Shown piece by piece: positions 18,293 to 27,728 of a stretch of 64,000 bases of DNA. The position numbers were made by a program, and so were the translations under genes. The notes below the pieces were generated by a model. That model saw only the letters and a list, made by a program, of their open reading frames with translations, was not told the origin of the DNA and made no database searches. Every line of letters starts with the position of its first letter. The first letter of the stretch is position 1. Origin of the DNA: Limimaricola cinnabarinus (GTDB taxonomy: Bacteria; Pseudomonadota; Alphaproteobacteria; Rhodobacterales; Rhodobacteraceae); contig NZ_KZ304951.1 in assembly GCF_002723615.1 (NCBI RefSeq), positions 1-64,000 on the forward strand. Reading direction: 5' to 3'.

Positions 18293-19155
18293 GCCCGCTG
18301 CCCTCTGGCCCGCTCACCGGCTCGGCGGCGCTGGTCGCCGCCACCCGTAAGCTGGCGCAGGCGGGCGTGCCCGATCCCGGGCGCGACGCGCGGCGGCTGT
18401 TCTCCTATGCGATCGGGGTCGATCCGGGGCGGCTGACGCTGGTGTTGCCCGAGCCGGTCGATGGCGAGAGGCTTTCGGAATTCGAGGCGCTGGTCGAGCG
18501 GCGCTGCGCGCGCGAGCCGGTCAGCCACCTGACCGGCAGCCGCGCCTTCTATGGCCGCCGCTTCAAGGTGACGCGCGACGTGCTCGATCCGCGCCCCGAG
18601 ACCGAGGCGCTGATCGAGGCGGCGCTGTCCGAGCCCTTCGGCCATGTGCTCGATCTCGGGGTGGGCTCGGGCTGCATCCTGCTGACGCTTCTGGCGGAGA
18701 TGCCCGATGCGCGCGGCGTCGGCGTCGATATCTCCGAGGCGGCCTGCGCGGTGGCGCGCGAGAACGCGATCGCGCTCGGCCTGTCGGACCGGGCGCATGT
18801 GACGGTTTCGGACTGGGCCAGTCGGGTCGAGGGGCTGTTCGATCTCGTGGTGTCGAACCCGCCCTATATCGCGCGGGACGAGATGGCGGGGCTTGCGCCC
18901 GAGCTGCGCGACTGGGAGCCCGAGGGCGCGCTGACCGACGGGGCGGACGGGCTGTCATGCTACCGCGCGATTCTCGACGGCGCCGCTGCGGTGCTGGCGC
19001 CGGGCGGGCGGCTGATCATGGAGCTTGGCGCGGGGCAGGCCGAGGCGGTCGGCTCGCTCGCCGTGGCGCGCGATTTCGCGCCCATCGCGCTCATTCCCGA
19101 TCTCGACGGGCGCGACCGGGTGATCGTGCTGGGACTGCCGCAATCGGGGTTCTGA
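18289..19155 (+). CDS. prmC: Release factor glutamine methyltransferase PrmC
   Basis: Methylates the GGQ glutamine of release factors 1 and 2 using S-adenosylmethionine. The 288 residues comprise an N-terminal helical domain and a Rossmann methyltransferase with motif [17 protein letters not shown] (120-135) and the catalytic NPPY at 190-193 ([12 protein letters not shown]). [10 protein letters not shown] just before motif I is typical. It overlaps prfA by ATGA. Confidence 0.96.
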   Translation: MSPLPSGPLTGSAALVAATRKLAQAGVPDPGRDARRLFSYAIGVDPGRLTLVLPEPVDGERLSEFEALVERRCAREPVSHLTGSRAFYGRRFKVTRDVLDPRPETEALIEAALSEPFGHVLDLGVGSGCILLTLLAEMPDARGVGVDISEAACAVARENAIALGLSDRAHVTVSDWASRVEGLFDLVVSNPPYIARDEMAGLAPELRDWEPEGALTDGADGLSCYRAILDGAAAVLAPGGRLIMELGAGQAEAVGSLAVARDFAPIALIPDLDGRDRVIVLGLPQSGF

Positions 19156-19244
19156 CGGCGGAAAATGCCGGTTTCGGAGCGGTTTTCATAGTTTCCGCTT
19201 GCTCCGGGGCGGTCTGCGTGGTTAGTCCTTGGTATCGGACGGAG

Positions 19245-19262
19245 GAAGGCGCATGCGCCTTC
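19245..19262. repeat. Perfect 18-bp palindrome before the leader ORF
   Basis: GAAGGCGCATGCGCCTTC is a perfect 18-bp palindrome. It covers the start codon (19253) of the small ORF below and sits just after its GGAGG. In RNA it could fold back and occlude that start; as DNA it could be an operator. Confidence 0.55.
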
Positions 19263-19381
19263 AAGCCCCGACACGCTGCCAGATCATCGCAGGCCCCGAC
19301 GTCGCAGCAGCGCGCCTCGCGCGCTCAGACCGGGGCGCAAGCGCAACGCCTGAGCCAGGCCGGAACCGAAGAATCACATGA
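19253..19381 (+). CDS. Candidate 42-residue leader peptide coupled to the DUF4167 gene
   Basis: An ATG at 19253, preceded by GGAGGAAGG, opens a 42-codon frame rich in Ala, Arg and Pro (MRLQAPTRCQIIAGPDVAAA...). Its stop overlaps the ATG of the DUF4167 gene (ATGA). The strong ribosome site and stop-start overlap suggest translational coupling or a leader peptide. No similarity is recognised, and the sequence could be chance coding in a G+C-rich leader. Confidence 0.35.
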   Translation: MRLQAPTRCQIIAGPDVAAARLARSDRGASATPEPGRNRRIT

Positions 19382-20079
19382 GATCATCGAAGTCACGCTC
19401 GCGCGGCAACAAGAACCGCAACAACAACCGTCCCTCCGGTGGCAATATCGTCAACCGCGTGTTCGACAGTTCGGGCCCGGACGGAAAGGTGCGCGGCACG
19501 CCGCAGCAGATCATCGAGAAATACAACCAGCTGCACCGCGACGCGCAGCTGTCGGGCGACCGCGTCGCCGCCGAGAATTTTGCCCAGCATGCTGAGCATT
19601 ACCTGAGAATGCTGGCCGAGGCGCAGCGCGAGATCGACGCCAAGCGCGAGGAGGCCGAGGCGCAGAACCGCGAGCGTCAGGCCGAGCGCGACCGGCAGGC
19701 CGAGCGCGACCGCGAGCGGGCGGCCCGGCTGAAGGCGCAGGAAGAAGAAGCGGCGCAGGCCGCGCAGCAGGCGCAGCCCGAGCCCCGCGCCGAAGCCCGG
19801 CAGGAGCCGCAGCGCGAGGCGCCCGCCAGCGATCTCGTCGAGACGCCGGAAAACCGCGAGGCGGGCCGCGAGATCCCGGCCCAGCCGGCGCAATCGATCC
19901 AGCCCGCGGAGCCGCAGGCCGAGGGCGAAAAGCCCAAGCGCGCGCGCAAGCCGCGGGTGAAGCGCGACACGCCCGAGGGCGAGAAGCCCGCGCCGCGCGC
20001 CCGCAAGCCGCGCGCTTCGGCCAAGTCCGAAGCGCCCGCAAAGGCGGAAGGCGACTCCCCGGCCGACGCCGCCGAATAA
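19378..20079 (+). CDS. DUF4167 domain protein, RNA-binding-like
   Basis: A 233-residue protein. The conserved DUF4167 domain fills the first ~90 residues: Arg/Asn-rich SKSRSRGNKNRNNNRPSGGN, then IVNRVFDSSGPDGKVRGTPQQIIEKYNQLHRDAQLSGDRVAAENFAQHAEHYLRMLAEA. The rest is charged and low in complexity, with long Glu/Arg/Gln repeats and a Lys/Arg/Ala/Pro tail (KPKRARKPRVK). The make-up suggests an RNA- or nucleic-acid-binding, partly disordered protein. The family is almost confined to alphaproteobacteria; its exact role is unassigned. Confidence 0.85.
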   Translation: MRSSKSRSRGNKNRNNNRPSGGNIVNRVFDSSGPDGKVRGTPQQIIEKYNQLHRDAQLSGDRVAAENFAQHAEHYLRMLAEAQREIDAKREEAEAQNRERQAERDRQAERDRERAARLKAQEEEAAQAAQQAQPEPRAEARQEPQREAPASDLVETPENREAGREIPAQPAQSIQPAEPQAEGEKPKRARKPRVKRDTPEGEKPAPRARKPRASAKSEAPAKAEGDSPADAAE

Positions 20080-20099
20080 GGCTTTCGACCCTGAAAACG

Positions 20100-20135
20100 A
20101 AAAAGGCGGCGCCCGGTGACGGGCGCCGCCTTTTT
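20100..20135. terminator. Bidirectional rho-independent terminator
   Basis: AAAAAGGCGGCGCCCG pairs perfectly with CGGGCGCCGCCTTTTT around a 4-nt loop. It separates the convergent DUF4167 and rsmA genes and has U-runs in both directions. Confidence 0.96.
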
Positions 20136-20137
20136 CG

Positions 20138-20983
20138 TCAGCTTGCGGCCTTTATGGAGCGGGCAAGCGCGCACCACGCCTCGAGCCCGACCTGCTCGGC
20201 CCGCTCGGTCGGCGGGATGTTCGCGGCGGCGAGGTGATCCTCGATCCCCGGCGCCACGCCCTTCAGTGAGGCGCGCAGCATCTTGCGCCGCTGGTTGAAG
20301 CCCGCCGCCACCACCCGGCTCAGCACCGCCGGATCGGCGGGAAAGCGCGGCTCGGGCAGGGCGGTGAGATGGACGACCGCCGAGGAGACCTTGGGCGCGG
20401 GCACGAAGGCCTGCGGCGGCAGGTCGAGCACGATGCGCGCGGAGGCGCGCCACTGCGCGAGGATGGCGAGACGGCCGTAAGCCTTGGAGCCGGGCTGGGC
20501 GACGATCCGCTCGGCCACCTCGCGCTGGAACATCAGCGTCAGGCTTTCCCAGAAGGGCGGCCATGCCTTGGGCGTGAGCCAGCGCACCAGAAGCTCGGTG
20601 CCGACATTGTAGGGCAGGTTGGCGGCGACGCGGATGGGCGGGGTCAGATGCGCCAGCGGGTCGATTTCGAGCGCGTCGCCCTCGATCACCTGCAGCCGGC
20701 CCGGGTAATGCGCCGCGATCTCGGCCAGAGCGGGCATGCAGCGCCCGTCCTTCTCGATCGCCAGCACCTTTCGCGCGCCCTCGGCCAGAAGCCCGCGGGT
20801 CAAACCGCCGGGGCCGGGGCCGATCTCGAGGATGTCGGAGCCCGGCAGATCGCCCGCCGCCCGCGCGATCCGGGCGGTGAGGTTGAGATCCAGCAGGAAG
20901 TTCTGGCCCAGCGTCTTCTTGGCGCGCAGCCCGTGGGTTTCGATCACCTCGCGCAGGGGCGGCAGATCGTCGATGGCGGCCAT
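20138..20983 (-). CDS. rsmA: 16S rRNA (adenine1518/1519-N6) dimethyltransferase
   Basis: Dimethylates two adjacent adenines in the 3' hairpin of 16S rRNA late in 30S assembly (KsgA). The 281 residues from ATG 20983 ([19 protein letters not shown]) show [13 protein letters not shown], motif [18 protein letters not shown] and the catalytic ANLPYN, with a KsgA-type C-terminal helical domain. An upstream ATG at 21004 would add seven codons but lies inside a dispersed repeat, so the shorter start is preferred. Last gene of the lptF-G-D-surA-pdxA-rsmA run. Confidence 0.94.
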   Translation of the reverse strand: MAAIDDLPPLREVIETHGLRAKKTLGQNFLLDLNLTARIARAAGDLPGSDILEIGPGPGGLTRGLLAEGARKVLAIEKDGRCMPALAEIAAHYPGRLQVIEGDALEIDPLAHLTPPIRVAANLPYNVGTELLVRWLTPKAWPPFWESLTLMFQREVAERIVAQPGSKAYGRLAILAQWRASARIVLDLPPQAFVPAPKVSSAVVHLTALPEPRFPADPAVLSRVVAAGFNQRRKMLRASLKGVAPGIEDHLAAANIPPTERAEQVGLEAWCALARSIKAAS

Positions 20984-20998
20984 GGCGGGCGATCCCTT

Positions 20999-21027
20999 GT
21001 TCATTTTCCCGATAAATACGCATGGCG
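20999..21027. repeat. Dispersed GCGTATTT...AAAGATGAA element, copy 1
   Basis: In minus-strand reading this is CGCCATGCGTATTTATCGGG followed by AAAATGAAC. It matches the left arm of the inverted repeat at 33348-33370, including the flanking CGCCAT, with a few changes. It lies between pdxA and rsmA. Confidence 0.7.
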
Positions 21028-21055
21028 CTCCGCCGGGGACCGCCGCGCCGCTTCC

Positions 21056-22027
21056 CTAGCGCGATGCGCGCGCCTGCGCCATATCGGCGGCCATGCGCAG
21101 CGCCGCGATCATCGATGACGGGTCGGCCAGCCCCTTGCCCGCGATGCCGAAGGCGGTGCCGTGATCGGGCGAGGTGCGAATGAAGGGCAGGCCGAGCGTG
21201 ACGTTGACGCCGCCCGAGAAATCGATGGTCTTGATCGGGATCAGCGCCTGATCGTGATACATGCAGACCGCCGCGTCATAGCCCGCGCGGGCGGAGGCGT
21301 GGAACATCGTGTCGGCCGACATCGGCCCCATGAGGTCGAAGCCCTCGCCGCGCAGCCGATCAAGAAGCGGCGCGATCATCAGCATCTCCTCGCGCCCCAT
21401 CTTGCCGTCCTCGCCCGCATGCGGGTTCAGCCCGGCGATGGCGATGCGCGGGGCGGTGACGCCGAAATCGCGGATCAGCGCGGCATGGGTAATGCGGATC
21501 GTGGCTTCGAGCAGCTCGGGCGTGAGCCGTGCGGGCACCTGCGACAGCGGGATGTGGATCGTCGCGGGGACGACGCGCAGTTCCGGGCAGGCGAGCATCA
21601 TCACCACCTCGCCCACGCCCGCCAGATCGGCAAGGTATTCGGTATGGCCGGGATGGGCGAAGCCCGCGCCGTCGATCAGCGCGGCCTTGTGGATCGGGGC
21701 GGTGCAGAGCCCCGCGCACTCACCCGCGCGCACCAGATCCACGCCGTCGCGTATCGCGTCGATCACGCCCCGGGCATGGGAGGGATCCGGCTGGCCGGGC
21801 ACGGCGGGCGCGCCGAAATCCCGCGTCAGCACCGGCAGCGCCTCTCCCGAGACGGCGGCGGCTTCGTCCGCGCTTTCCACCGCCTGCCACGCCACGGCCC
21901 CGGGCAGATGACGCGGATCGCCGAGCCAGATGAGGGGGATCTCGCCGCGCAGCCGCTCCCAGGCGCGGGCCGCGATCTCGGGGCCGATGCCCGCGGGCTC
22001 GCCGCAGGAGATCGCGATCGGTCTCAC
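21056..22027 (-). CDS. pdxA: 4-hydroxythreonine-4-phosphate dehydrogenase PdxA
   Basis: NAD-dependent oxidation and decarboxylation step in de novo pyridoxal phosphate synthesis. A GTG at 22027, overlapping the surA stop (GTGA), gives 323 residues beginning (M)RPIAISCGEPAGIGPEI, the exact family start. Further marks are TAPIHKAAL, FAHPGHTEYLA, GLNPHAGEDGKMGREE and MYHDQALIPIKTIDFSGGVNVTLGLPFIRTSPDHGTA, split over the metal and phosphate sites. The surA-pdxA-rsmA order is the same as in E. coli. Confidence 0.95.
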   Translation of the reverse strand: MRPIAISCGEPAGIGPEIAARAWERLRGEIPLIWLGDPRHLPGAVAWQAVESADEAAAVSGEALPVLTRDFGAPAVPGQPDPSHARGVIDAIRDGVDLVRAGECAGLCTAPIHKAALIDGAGFAHPGHTEYLADLAGVGEVVMMLACPELRVVPATIHIPLSQVPARLTPELLEATIRITHAALIRDFGVTAPRIAIAGLNPHAGEDGKMGREEMLMIAPLLDRLRGEGFDLMGPMSADTMFHASARAGYDAAVCMYHDQALIPIKTIDFSGGVNVTLGLPFIRTSPDHGTAFGIAGKGLADPSSMIAALRMAADMAQARASR

Positions 22028-23235
22028 GGCGCGATGCGCGCCTGCGCGCGCAGCTCGGCGAGCAGGATGTCGGCGCGCGCGGTGAGCTTCCTGCTGACGA
22101 TCTGGTTGCGCATGGCGCTGCGCGCGGCCTCGTCGGTCGCGGCGGCGGGGGTGCGGGCGCAAAGCATGGTGAACAGCAGCGCGCCGTCGCTGGTGAGGTT
22201 CCACGAGGCCTCGTCGCGGTCGAGCCGCGCCAGTTCGAGCCCCAGATCGCGTGGCAGCGCCGAAGGGGGCACGCTGCGGCGCACCAGCCGCTCCTCGGGC
22301 AGGCCGCGGGCCACGCCGTAGAGATCGTCGCAGGTGTCGGTCACCGCGTCGATGCGCGCCGCCTCGGCCAGCGCCTGCGCGGTGCCGGCGCCGGGAATGG
22401 CGAATTGCGCGTAATCGATCTCGGCGATCTCGGCGGGGGCCTGCGGCGCCTCGCGGATGTCGCGCAGCTGGAACAGCGCCACGCCGTTGCGGATCGGGAT
22501 CGGCGGCGTCACCTCGCCCGGCTCGAGCGACAGCAAGAGCCCGTGCAGCCCGGCGGGATAGTTCGACAGCGCGGCCCAGTCGAGCCGGCCGCCCTGATCG
22601 CGGGTGGGCAGGGCCGAGACCTCGCGCGCCTGCGCTTCGAAGGCGGCGGTGGAGCGCAGTTTGGAGATCGTCTCGGCGCGGGCCATGGCAGCGGCGGCGC
22701 GCGGCGGCGGGGCGGCGATGATGATCTCGTTGAGCAGCAGCTCGACCCCGTCGGGCCCGCTTTGCTGCGCGAGGCCCGCGTCGATCTCGGTCTCGCTGAC
22801 CTCGATTGTCTGGCCGTAGCGGCGGCGGATGTAGTCGCGCCACGAGGCGTTGACCTTCACGAAATCGCGCAGCGTCTCGCGGGCGATGCCCTGGCTTGCG
22901 AGCTGGGCGAGAAAGGCGTCGAGCGACAGGTTCGCGCGCTGCGCGAACTCTTCCATCGCGGTGGTAAGCCCTTCATCGGTGAGCTGCATCCCGGCGCGGT
23001 CGAGCGCCTGCAGCTTGAGCTTTTCCTCGACCAGCTGTTCGCGCGCCAGCTCTGCCGGATCGCCCGGCGTGTTGAAGGCGGCGAGCAGCTTGGCGCGCTG
23101 GTCCAGCTCGTAATTGGTGACGGCGCTGCCGTTCACGGTCACGGCGGGGGCGAAGAGCCCCTGCGCCATGGCGCCCGATGGCGCGGCCAGCGCGACGGCC
23201 AGCGCCGCGGCGCCCACGAAATTCAAAGCCCGCAT
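22024..23235 (-). CDS. surA: Periplasmic chaperone / peptidyl-prolyl isomerase SurA
   Basis: Escorts outer-membrane proteins, including LptD, across the periplasm. ATG 23235 is preferred because GGGAG lies 5 nt upstream; two ATGs at 23247 and 23250 would add four or five codons. The 403 residues start with a signal peptide (MRALNFVGAAALAVALAAPSGAMA), followed by the SurA N-domain (VTVNGSAVTNYELDQRAKLLAAF) and parvulin-like regions (GLHGLLLSLEPGEVTPPIPIRNGVALFQL). The catalytic motif looks degenerate, so the chaperone role is surer than isomerase activity. The gene lies between lptD and pdxA. Confidence 0.92.
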   Translation of the reverse strand: MRALNFVGAAALAVALAAPSGAMAQGLFAPAVTVNGSAVTNYELDQRAKLLAAFNTPGDPAELAREQLVEEKLKLQALDRAGMQLTDEGLTTAMEEFAQRANLSLDAFLAQLASQGIARETLRDFVKVNASWRDYIRRRYGQTIEVSETEIDAGLAQQSGPDGVELLLNEIIIAAPPPRAAAAMARAETISKLRSTAAFEAQAREVSALPTRDQGGRLDWAALSNYPAGLHGLLLSLEPGEVTPPIPIRNGVALFQLRDIREAPQAPAEIAEIDYAQFAIPGAGTAQALAEAARIDAVTDTCDDLYGVARGLPEERLVRRSVPPSALPRDLGLELARLDRDEASWNLTSDGALLFTMLCARTPAAATDEAARSAMRNQIVSRKLTARADILLAELRAQARIAP

Positions 23236-23267
23236 TCCGGCTCCCATCATCGTCGAATCACTCGCTG

Positions 23268-25361
23268 TCAGTCCTCGCAGGCCCGCGCCGCGGTCACGCT
23301 CTGCCCGGCGGCGGAGAAGCCGTTCAGATTGACCGAAAGCCCGAAGCTGGTGGAAGGATCCACGTCGTCGGTCTCGGTGTAGCGGCGCGATACCGAAAGG
23401 TCCACCGTGACGCATTCGTTGCGCCAGCCGGCGCCGATCCCGGCGCGCACCGGCGCGTCGGCGGCGATGTCGTAGCGCGCCTCGGCGGCGAGGCTCCAGC
23501 GCGGCCCGAGGCGAACCTCACTGTCGAGCGAGACCTCGCTGATCTCTTCGAGCTGGCCGCCACCCGCTTCGGGCTGAAGCCACAGATAGGCGGCCGAGAG
23601 ATCGACCGGGCCGCGATCGAGATCGAGCCGGGCCTCGGCGCCCGAGACCTCGAACTGGCTGTCGAAGGTGGCATGGACCCCGAGATCGAGCGCCTCGCCC
23701 AGATCGGCGCGGGCCGAGACCAGCCAGTCCGACCTGGTCCGGCCCAGGCCCGCGCCTTCGGACAGATCGTCGAGCTCGTCGTCGCGCAAGAGCTGACCGG
23801 CAAGGACCGAGAGCCCGCGCCCCTCGCTGTCGGTGCGGCTCCAGCGCAGCCCGAGCCCGGCGCTCAGCCCGGTTTCGAGCAGGTCTTCGCCCGGCAGACG
23901 GTCGAGCGCGTGCAGGCTGGCGGGGCCGAATTCCGGCAGGCGGGCGTCGCGGTTGGCGGGCCGCGTGCCCTGCCGCGCGGCATAGGAGAGGCTGGCCACA
24001 GGCTCGATCACCTGCGTGGCGTCCGAGCCGCTCTCATGGCGCATGAGCGGCCAGCGCAGCGTCACCCCCGCGGCTTCCCAGGCGCGCGGCGACAGGTCGC
24101 CGCCCGAAACGGCATAGCCGTCGAAGCGCAGCTGCACCTCCGTATCGAACAGAATGCCGGGGCCGAGCACCCGGCCGCGGTGCCAGTCGGCCGAGAAGCC
24201 CATGCGCGCCTCGTCGCGCGCGTCGCGCGGGGTCGCCTCGTCGCGCCATGCCGCATCGGCATCCACGCGCAGCGTCAGCTCGCCGCCCGAGGGGCCGGGG
24301 CGCAGCACGGTCTCGTGTTCGAGCCGCGCCACGAGGGGCGGCAGCGAGGGGCTGGTCTCCCCCTCGCGCAGGCTTTCGTAATAGGTGATCTGCGCCAGCC
24401 CATAGCCGGTATCGCCCAAGCGGTAGGCCCGCAGGCGGCTGTCGAGCCGGTCGGCATCCGACAGGTCGTAATCGAGCAGGACGGCCCGGTCCGAGACGGC
24501 TTCGAGATCGAATTCGAGGCGGATGTCGCGCGGCAGGGCAAAGGCGCCCTCGCCCAGAAGGGCGTAGCGCAGCCCTTCGGTGGTGGTCTCGTCATCGGCG
24601 AGATGAAAGTCGAGATCGACCCAGCCGCTGCGGAAGGCCTCGCGGTAGCCCAGTTCGAGGTTGCGCGCCTGCGTGGCGATCCAGGGCGTCACCGTCAGGT
24701 CGCGCCGCGCGCCGAGCGGCACGAAATAGGGCAGCTTCAGGCCGAAGCCGAGCGTGTCGGAGGAAAACAGCTGCGGCACCAGCAGCCCCGGGGCGCGTTC
24801 GAGCGACGGGTCGGGCAGGCGCAGCCGCGGCAGCCAGATCACCGGGACGCCGCGGATGTGAAAGCTGGCATCGTCGAAATAGAGCTGGCCGGCCTCGTCG
24901 TCATGCACGACCCTAGAGGCCCGGATCTCCCATAGCGGCGCCTTGTCGCCGCAGACCTGGCAGGAGGTGGCGGCGGTGCGGGTCAGGGCGGTCAGCCCGG
25001 TCTCGGTGCGGTCGATCCGCGCCGCGGCGATCTGCAGCTGCCGGTCAAGCACCAGCCGCGCGCCGCGCAACAGCCCCGCGCCGAGCTCGGCGTCGATCTC
25101 GGCGGCCTGGGCGGTGAAGATCTCGCCCTCGGGGGTGGTGATCAGGATCGGGCCGGTGACGGAGAGGCTGTCGGTGGCGCGGTCGTAGCTGATCTGCGCC
25201 GCCCTGAGCCGGGTGCCCTCGTAGAAGGCCTCGACCTGGCCGCGCGCGACCAGTCTTTCTTCGCCCGAGAGCGTGATCTCGTCGGCGACGAGCTGGGCGA
25301 GGCCCTGGGCCACAGCAGGAGCGGGGGCAAGGCAAAGCAGGGCCGTGATCAGGCGGATCAT
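23268..25361 (-). CDS. lptD: LPS-assembly protein LptD
   Basis: Outer-membrane beta-barrel that, with LptE, inserts lipopolysaccharide in the outer leaflet. GGAGG precedes ATG 25361, which overlaps the lptG stop (ATGA). The 697 residues have a signal peptide (MIRLITALLCLAPAPAVAQ), an LptA-like OstA domain (about 24-115) and a long beta-rich barrel with alternating aromatic strands. A CxxC at Cys134/137 and cysteines near the C-terminus (NECVTV, ARACED) could give the interdomain disulfide needed for maturation. Confidence 0.95.
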   Translation of the reverse strand: MIRLITALLCLAPAPAVAQGLAQLVADEITLSGEERLVARGQVEAFYEGTRLRAAQISYDRATDSLSVTGPILITTPEGEIFTAQAAEIDAELGAGLLRGARLVLDRQLQIAAARIDRTETGLTALTRTAATSCQVCGDKAPLWEIRASRVVHDDEAGQLYFDDASFHIRGVPVIWLPRLRLPDPSLERAPGLLVPQLFSSDTLGFGLKLPYFVPLGARRDLTVTPWIATQARNLELGYREAFRSGWVDLDFHLADDETTTEGLRYALLGEGAFALPRDIRLEFDLEAVSDRAVLLDYDLSDADRLDSRLRAYRLGDTGYGLAQITYYESLREGETSPSLPPLVARLEHETVLRPGPSGGELTLRVDADAAWRDEATPRDARDEARMGFSADWHRGRVLGPGILFDTEVQLRFDGYAVSGGDLSPRAWEAAGVTLRWPLMRHESGSDATQVIEPVASLSYAARQGTRPANRDARLPEFGPASLHALDRLPGEDLLETGLSAGLGLRWSRTDSEGRGLSVLAGQLLRDDELDDLSEGAGLGRTRSDWLVSARADLGEALDLGVHATFDSQFEVSGAEARLDLDRGPVDLSAAYLWLQPEAGGGQLEEISEVSLDSEVRLGPRWSLAAEARYDIAADAPVRAGIGAGWRNECVTVDLSVSRRYTETDDVDPSTSFGLSVNLNGFSAAGQSVTAARACED

Positions 25362-26446
25362 CCATCCTCCAGGTGCAGCAGCAGGCCGAGCGACGACAGG
25401 ATCGCCGCGACGGGGGGCGCCCATGCGGCGAGCGCCGGCGGGATCTGCCCGTTCTCGCCGAGGATCTGCGCGAAATTGCGCAGGAAATACACCCCGAAAC
25501 TCAGCAGGATCGCGCCCAGCACCATGACACCGACCCGGCCGCCGCGCTGGTGGCGCATGGTGAAGCCCGCACCGATCAGCAGCATCGCGGTCAGGAAGGC
25601 GGGCTGCGCCAGCTCGGTCTGCAAGAAGACCTGGTGGCGGCGCGCGGTGAAGCCCGCGGCCTTCAGTCGCTCGATGAAGCCCGGCAGCTTCCACACCGAG
25701 ATCGAGGCCGGATCGCCGAAGCTGTCGCGGATCTGCCCGGCGGTGAGCGAGGAAGCCAGCGTCATCTGCGGCAGCCGCTCGGCCAGCGTCTCGGGGTTGT
25801 CGGCGGTCAGCGGCCAGCGCTTGACGCCGCGCAGCAGCCATTGGCCCGATTGCAGCTGCGCCAGATCCGCCTCGACCCGCTGGAGGGGGCGGCCCCGGGC
25901 GTCGAGCGTCAGGAAGCTCGCCTCGCGCAGCATGGTGCCGTCGAGATTGCTGCTGACGGCGCGGATCACCGTCTGCGCGCCCTCGTCGCCCTGGCGCAGC
26001 CAGAGCCCGTCATCGGAGAGGGCGATGACCCGGTCGATGCCCTTGAGGCTGTCGCTGCGGGCCTCGAAGGCGCGGCTGGTGGCCGCAACCAGCGGGTTGA
26101 TCAGCGCCACCGAGGCGAGGCCGATCATGATCGTCACCGCCACCGGGGCGGTGAGTGCGGCCAGCGCCGAACGCCCGGCGGCGCGGGTCACCACGAGCTC
26201 GGAGGAGCGCGCCAGACCGAGAAAGAAGGCGATGCCGGAGATGATCATGATCAGCGGCAGGATCTCGTAGAGATCCGCGGGCACGTTGAGCAAGGTCAGC
26301 GTGACAAGCTCTCCGGCGCCGGCGGTGTCGCCGTAGCGGCGCGCCTGATCGACGAGATCGAGCATCGCCATCAGGGTGAAGAAGGCCGCGCCGGTGCCGA
26401 GAAAGGCCATGACGAAGCGGCGGGCATAGTAGCGGTGCAGGATCAT
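25358..26446 (-). CDS. lptG: LPS export ABC transporter permease LptG
   Basis: Inner-membrane permease of the LptB2FG extractor that pulls LPS out of the membrane. The 362 residues show the YjgP/YjgQ fold: three N-terminal helices with MILHRYYARRFVMAFLGTGAAFFTLMAMLDLVDQAR, a periplasmic beta-jellyroll (about 125-265), and three C-terminal helices ending LGLLLHLEDG. It overlaps lptF upstream and lptD downstream by 4 bp each, so all three transport parts are co-translated. lptB is not in the window. Confidence 0.95.
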   Translation of the reverse strand: MILHRYYARRFVMAFLGTGAAFFTLMAMLDLVDQARRYGDTAGAGELVTLTLLNVPADLYEILPLIMIISGIAFFLGLARSSELVVTRAAGRSALAALTAPVAVTIMIGLASVALINPLVAATSRAFEARSDSLKGIDRVIALSDDGLWLRQGDEGAQTVIRAVSSNLDGTMLREASFLTLDARGRPLQRVEADLAQLQSGQWLLRGVKRWPLTADNPETLAERLPQMTLASSLTAGQIRDSFGDPASISVWKLPGFIERLKAAGFTARRHQVFLQTELAQPAFLTAMLLIGAGFTMRHQRGGRVGVMVLGAILLSFGVYFLRNFAQILGENGQIPPALAAWAPPVAAILSSLGLLLHLEDG

Positions 26447-27579
26447 GCCAGCCGCTCCGCGCGCCGTCGCCGCCCGATGCCGCGCCGCGCCGGGCGCGCC
26501 GCGAGCCCAAGCTCGACTGCCGCGATGACGAAGGCCACCGTGCCGGGCAGGTAGATCATCGGCCAGCGCGCGGGATCGCCGCGCATGGCCGAGGCGGCCA
26601 CGGATTCGAGCGAATGAACCACGATGATCAGCCCGATCGCGAGCAGGATCTGGCGCCAGAGGCCGAAGCGCGAAAAGCCGCCCAAAAGCAGCGTCGCAAA
26701 GCCGATCAGCGGCGCGGCGGCGGCCAGCAGCGCCGCGGCGATGCGCTCATGCGCCTCGCCGACCAGCTCGGCGGCGCTGTCTTCCGTGGCCTCCATCAGC
26801 TCGGGCGTGGGAAAGAGCAGATCGCGCGTGGCGACCTGCCGCGCGCGGATGCGCTCCTGGCCGTCGCCCCGGGTGAGCGGTGCGAGATCATAGGCGAACT
26901 CCTCGAAACGGGTGGTGGAGAGCAGCGCCGTCTCGTGGCGCAGCACCTGCACCAGCCCCGAGATCATCACCAGCTGCGGCGCCTGCGCCGTCTCGACCAG
27001 ATAGGCGCTCGAGGCGGTATAGGTGACGTTTTCCTCCGGGTCGCGATTGTCCGAGATCAGAAGATCGCGCAGCTCGCCCTCGGGGGTGATGTCGCGGATA
27101 TAGACGGTGATGCCCGAGACCGGGCTGAGAAACTGCCCCTCCTGCAAAAGCCGGGCGGTGGCGCTGCGGGCGATGTCGGCCTGCCGCTCGGCGAGCCGGG
27201 CCTGCGCCATCGGGTTGATCACCACCGTCAGCGCCCCGGTCAGCAGCCCCGCCGCCAGGCCGAAGACCAGCACCGGCCGCGCCAGGCGGAAGGGCGAGAA
27301 GCCGGTGGCGCGCATCACCGTCAGCTCGCTGTCGGCGCTGAGCCGGTTGGTGACGTAGAGCGCGGCGATGAAGCCCGCGATCGGCAGCACCAGCCGGATC
27401 AGCGAGGGCAGGCCGAGCATGGTCAGTTCGAGAAACACCGAGAGGTTCTGCCCGTCGGCGACGAGCTGGTCGAACAGCTGCACCGCGCTGTTGACCCAGT
27501 AGACCAGCACCAGCACCAGCGCGAAGAAGCCGAACAGCATCATCAGCTGCGACAGCATGTATCTGTCGAATCGTGCCAC
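26443..27579 (-). CDS. lptF: LPS export ABC transporter permease LptF
   Basis: Partner permease of LptG. The 378 residues begin MARFDRYMLSQLMMLFGFFALVLVLVYWVN and carry the family pattern of three helices, a periplasmic jellyroll (about residues 120-265) and three C-terminal helices. LRLVLPIAGFIAALYVTNRLSADSELTVMRATGFS holds the cytoplasmic coupling-helix region that meets LptB. First gene of the minus-strand run to rsmA; the 149 bp to pepA upstream is a divergent promoter region. Confidence 0.95.
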   Translation of the reverse strand: MARFDRYMLSQLMMLFGFFALVLVLVYWVNSAVQLFDQLVADGQNLSVFLELTMLGLPSLIRLVLPIAGFIAALYVTNRLSADSELTVMRATGFSPFRLARPVLVFGLAAGLLTGALTVVINPMAQARLAERQADIARSATARLLQEGQFLSPVSGITVYIRDITPEGELRDLLISDNRDPEENVTYTASSAYLVETAQAPQLVMISGLVQVLRHETALLSTTRFEEFAYDLAPLTRGDGQERIRARQVATRDLLFPTPELMEATEDSAAELVGEAHERIAAALLAAAAPLIGFATLLLGGFSRFGLWRQILLAIGLIIVVHSLESVAASAMRGDPARWPMIYLPGTVAFVIAAVELGLAARPARRGIGRRRRAERLA

Positions 27580-27728
27580 GGGCCCTCGCTCGTCACCAGC
27601 CGCCGCGCCGGCCGCCCTACCGGGCGCATGTTAGCCCAGCGCGCGGGCGGGTTGAACCGCGATCTGGCCATTGCGGGCCGCGGCGGCTAGGCTCCGCCGC
27701 CAAAGACCATGAGCCCGAAGGAGCTGGC

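Noticed and set aside
21056-22843. Very long frame covering pdxA and part of surA
   Set aside because: The 5' two-fifths is a shadow of surA; PdxA begins at the GTG overlapping the surA stop.
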